Below are positions 32,303-33,581 of a stretch of 33,581 bases of DNA, in pieces (within the stretch, counting starts at the first letter, position 1; each line of letters begins with the position of its first letter). This DNA is from an uncultured Ruminococcus sp. (lineage in GTDB: Bacteria > Bacillota > Clostridia > Oscillospirales > Acutalibacteraceae). The stretch spans positions 1-33,581 of the forward strand of contig CADCNI010000029.1 in NCBI GenBank assembly GCA_902802795.1, written 5' to 3'. The position numbers and the translations under genes are program-made. The notes beneath the pieces are model-generated. The model ran no database searches, had not been told where the DNA came from, and worked only from the letters and a program-made list of their open reading frames with translations.

Positions 32303-32770
32303 TTATTCCTCTGTTAAGGGACACTCGAAGATTTCGTTTTCGGCAGAAAATCCATTACGAGCGTACCAATTCACCGAATTGTCGCTCGGCCATGCGAAAA
32401 GCAATTCGCAATGGCATGCGGTGAGGTCGTCTTTGATGAAAGTCAGAAGCCGTGTGCCGATACCCCGGTTGCGGTATTCTCCACGAGTAAATACATTGGT
32501 AAGATAGGCAATGTATTTAGCGTGACCGTTGGGCTTGGGAATTTTGGGTATCAGACAGACGAACATGGCCGACGCGATCATGCCGCCGTCGTCCGCTACA
32601 TAGATGCGGTAATGACTGTCAGCGCGCAGAAATTCGGTGAATTCCGCGAGGAATGCCGCTTTGTCTGCGCCGTCCAGATTGTGTTCCCCGTAATCGAAGT
32701 CATCCTCCGCGCCGTGAATCCACTTCATTTCGGCCAATTGCCCGAAATCACTTTCACAGGCAAGCCGCAT
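32303..32770 (-). CDS. GNAT-family N-acetyltransferase
   Basis: A 155-residue acetyltransferase of unknown substrate. The acetyl-CoA-binding motif A is TRGEYRNRGIGTRLLTFI (RxxGxG/A), and NWYARNGFS is the usual motif B. The ATG at 32770 lacks a ribosome-binding site. A GTG at 32803 adds 11 residues partly encoded by a heptamer repeat. MRLACESDFGQLAEM looks like a normal GNAT N-terminus, so 32770 is preferred. It lies 53 bp after rpiB on the same strand and may share its transcript. Confidence 0.82.
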   Translation of the reverse strand: MRLACESDFGQLAEMKWIHGAEDDFDYGEHNLDGADKAAFLAEFTEFLRADSHYRIYVADDGGMIASAMFVCLIPKIPKPNGHAKYIAYLTNVFTRGEYRNRGIGTRLLTFIKDDLTACHCELLFAWPSDNSVNWYARNGFSAENEIFECPLTEE

Positions 32771-32784
32771 AGTCGGCTGTATGC

Positions 32785-32817
32785 TTTTCACTTCACATTT
32801 CACCCTTCACATTCCAC
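32785..32817. repeat. Degenerate 7-bp array (TTTCACA type)
   Basis: CAC triplets recur with 7-bp spacing at 32794, 32801, 32808 and 32815, forming degenerate ATTTCAC/CTTCACA heptamers between rpiB and the GNAT gene. It is the same unit as at 12391 and 19797. Confidence 0.5.
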
Positions 32818-32823
32818 GCTGCG

Positions 32824-33267
32824 TCAAAGTTCTCCGTTTTCGATGGCGGCGATCTGCGCGATTCTGGCGGCGTGTCTGCCTCCCTCAAATTCGGTGTGGA
32901 GGAAGAGGTCTGCCAGCTCCACGGCCACGCCGGGGCCAATGACCCTGCCGCCCATGCAGAGGACATTCGCGTCATTGTGCAGGCGGGTATATTTCGCGCT
33001 GAAATGGTCGGAACAGCAGGCGGCGCGGATGCCTTTGACCTTATTAACCGCCATGGACATGCCGATGCCGGTGCCGCAGATGAGGATGCCTTTTTCACAT
33101 TCGCCGCTCGCGACGCTGCGTCCCACGGCGGCCGCGATGGGCGCGTAGTTGACCGAAGCCTCCGAGTCGGTGCCGAAGTCCTTGAAGGCGATGTGGTTGT
33201 CGTTTAAATATTTGATGATTTCCTGTTTCAGGGCGAATCCGCCGTGATCACAGCCGATAGCTATCAT
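32824..33267 (-). CDS. rpiB: Ribose-5-phosphate isomerase B
   Basis: Interconverts ribose 5-phosphate and ribulose 5-phosphate in the pentose phosphate pathway. The 147-residue sugar-phosphate isomerase of the RpiB/LacAB family has IGCDHGGFALK at the N-terminus, the catalytic Cys region GILICGTGIGMSMAVNK, and HNDANVLCMGGRVIG. AAAGGAG nine bases before ATG 33267 fixes the start. A family B mobile element begins 28 bp upstream of the start codon, so the native promoter is displaced or lies in the element. Confidence 0.95.
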   Translation of the reverse strand: MIAIGCDHGGFALKQEIIKYLNDNHIAFKDFGTDSEASVNYAPIAAAVGRSVASGECEKGILICGTGIGMSMAVNKVKGIRAACCSDHFSAKYTRLHNDANVLCMGGRVIGPGVAVELADLFLHTEFEGGRHAARIAQIAAIENGEL

Positions 33268-33295
33268 AACTATGTCTCCTTTGGTGATGGTAGTT

Positions 33296-33581
33296 TAGCC
33301 GATTGTAAAAGATAAAATATCGCAGAAATACGGGGAGTTTATGCTTGTTTTAAAGCAGGGTTTTCTCCGTTAAATGAGAATTTAGAGGAATAAAAAGAAA
33401 AAAGCATAGCGCAGCGCATAATTAGCGAGCGAATGCGAGCGTGGGAGTCCAGCCGATGACGGCAAGCGTCATCTCGGACTGGTCCTCCTGGCAGGTCAAG
33501 GGCAGCGCCCTTGTGGGGAGTGGGGCAAAGCCCCATATGCACTAACCTAAGGAAAGAGAACACATCTGCAATCTAGCGCCA
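33296..33581. mobile_element. Family B element, copy 2, cut by the window edge
   Basis: It begins with TAGCCGATTGTAAAA (33296-33310), identical to one end of the 357-bp element. It contains the 30-bp block TAGCGAGCGAATGCGAGCGT... (33423-33452) identical to the reverse complement of 25915-25944, then shared pieces CCTCCTGGCAGG, GGGCAGCGCC and GGGGAGTGGGGCA. It differs by a segment around 33453-33482 with a GATGACG...CGTCATC hairpin. The other end and target duplication lie outside the window. I see no real gene in 33268-33581. Confidence 0.72.

Noticed and set aside
33339-33563. 74-codon minus-strand frame at the right edge
   Set aside because: It is a translation of the second family B element; similarity to the frame at 25.9 kb reflects the shared DNA repeat, not a protein family.

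Overview
The window reads like a chromosomal segment of a spore-forming, strictly fermentative Clostridia bacterium, most likely Oscillospiraceae/Ruminococcaceae. The evidence is a SpoIVB peptidase, a YabP-YabQ-DivIC-YabR sporulation/division cluster, a SpoIIM-like protein, a pyruvate formate-lyase module with an FNR-type regulator, a T-box in front of tyrS, and strong Shine-Dalgarno sites. No phage, plasmid or CRISPR region is visible. Small non-autonomous mobile elements and short tandem repeats occupy many intergenic gaps.

Layout. 1-6.1 kb: a 5'-truncated SH3-M23 peptidase, two tandem AIM24-family genes, and a 1138-residue protein with a TIR-like N-terminus, a long repetitive Pro/Glu/Gln-rich linker and C-terminal Sel1 repeats. 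6.2-7.4 kb: spoIVB. 7.6-11.5 kb: pflA, pflB and an FNR/CRP regulator, all on the minus strand, with a perfect FNR-type box upstream of both pflA and pflB. 11.6-16.05 kb: a response regulator, a BcrA/LanF-type ABC ATPase, two paralogous permeases and a histidine kinase, resembling antimicrobial-peptide sensing and resistance modules. 16.07-18.1 kb: DinB-like protein, endonuclease III, GNAT acetyltransferase, tRNA-Gly(GCC). 18.2-19.8 kb: tyrS with a complete T-box leader (specifier UAC). 19.8-23.8 kb: an RpfG-like REC-HD-GYP protein and an RpfC-like hybrid kinase. 24.0-26.9 kb: a class B PBP with an N-terminal frame problem, a 357-bp transposon-like insertion, and a C39-like protein that has lost its catalytic residues. 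27.0-29.1 kb: yabP, yabQ, divIC and an S1-domain protein. 29.2-33.3 kb: orphan fumarase alpha subunit, long-form hpf, spoIIM-like gene, dUTPase, GNAT and rpiB. The right edge holds the start of a second copy of the 357-bp element.

How parts work together. The FNR-like gene lies 6 bp downstream of pflB and so probably sits under the FNR-box promoter, giving a self-reinforcing anaerobic switch for pyruvate cleavage. The two-component/ABC module has a promoter with three 12-bp-spaced direct repeats over its -35 region, suited to activation by its own OmpR-type regulator. The hybrid kinase and HD-GYP protein form a plausible phosphorelay controlling cyclic-di-GMP breakdown.

The most unusual items are the TIR-linker-Sel1 protein, two families of miniature mobile elements (one supplying the stop codon of divIC, the other with 15-bp terminal repeats and a 10-bp target duplication next to the ribosome-binding site of a PBP gene), dispersed 7-bp tandem arrays, an inverted-repeat-flanked promoter before an AIM24 gene, and the C39 pseudo-protease. 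All identifications are from reading the sequence; no database search was possible.
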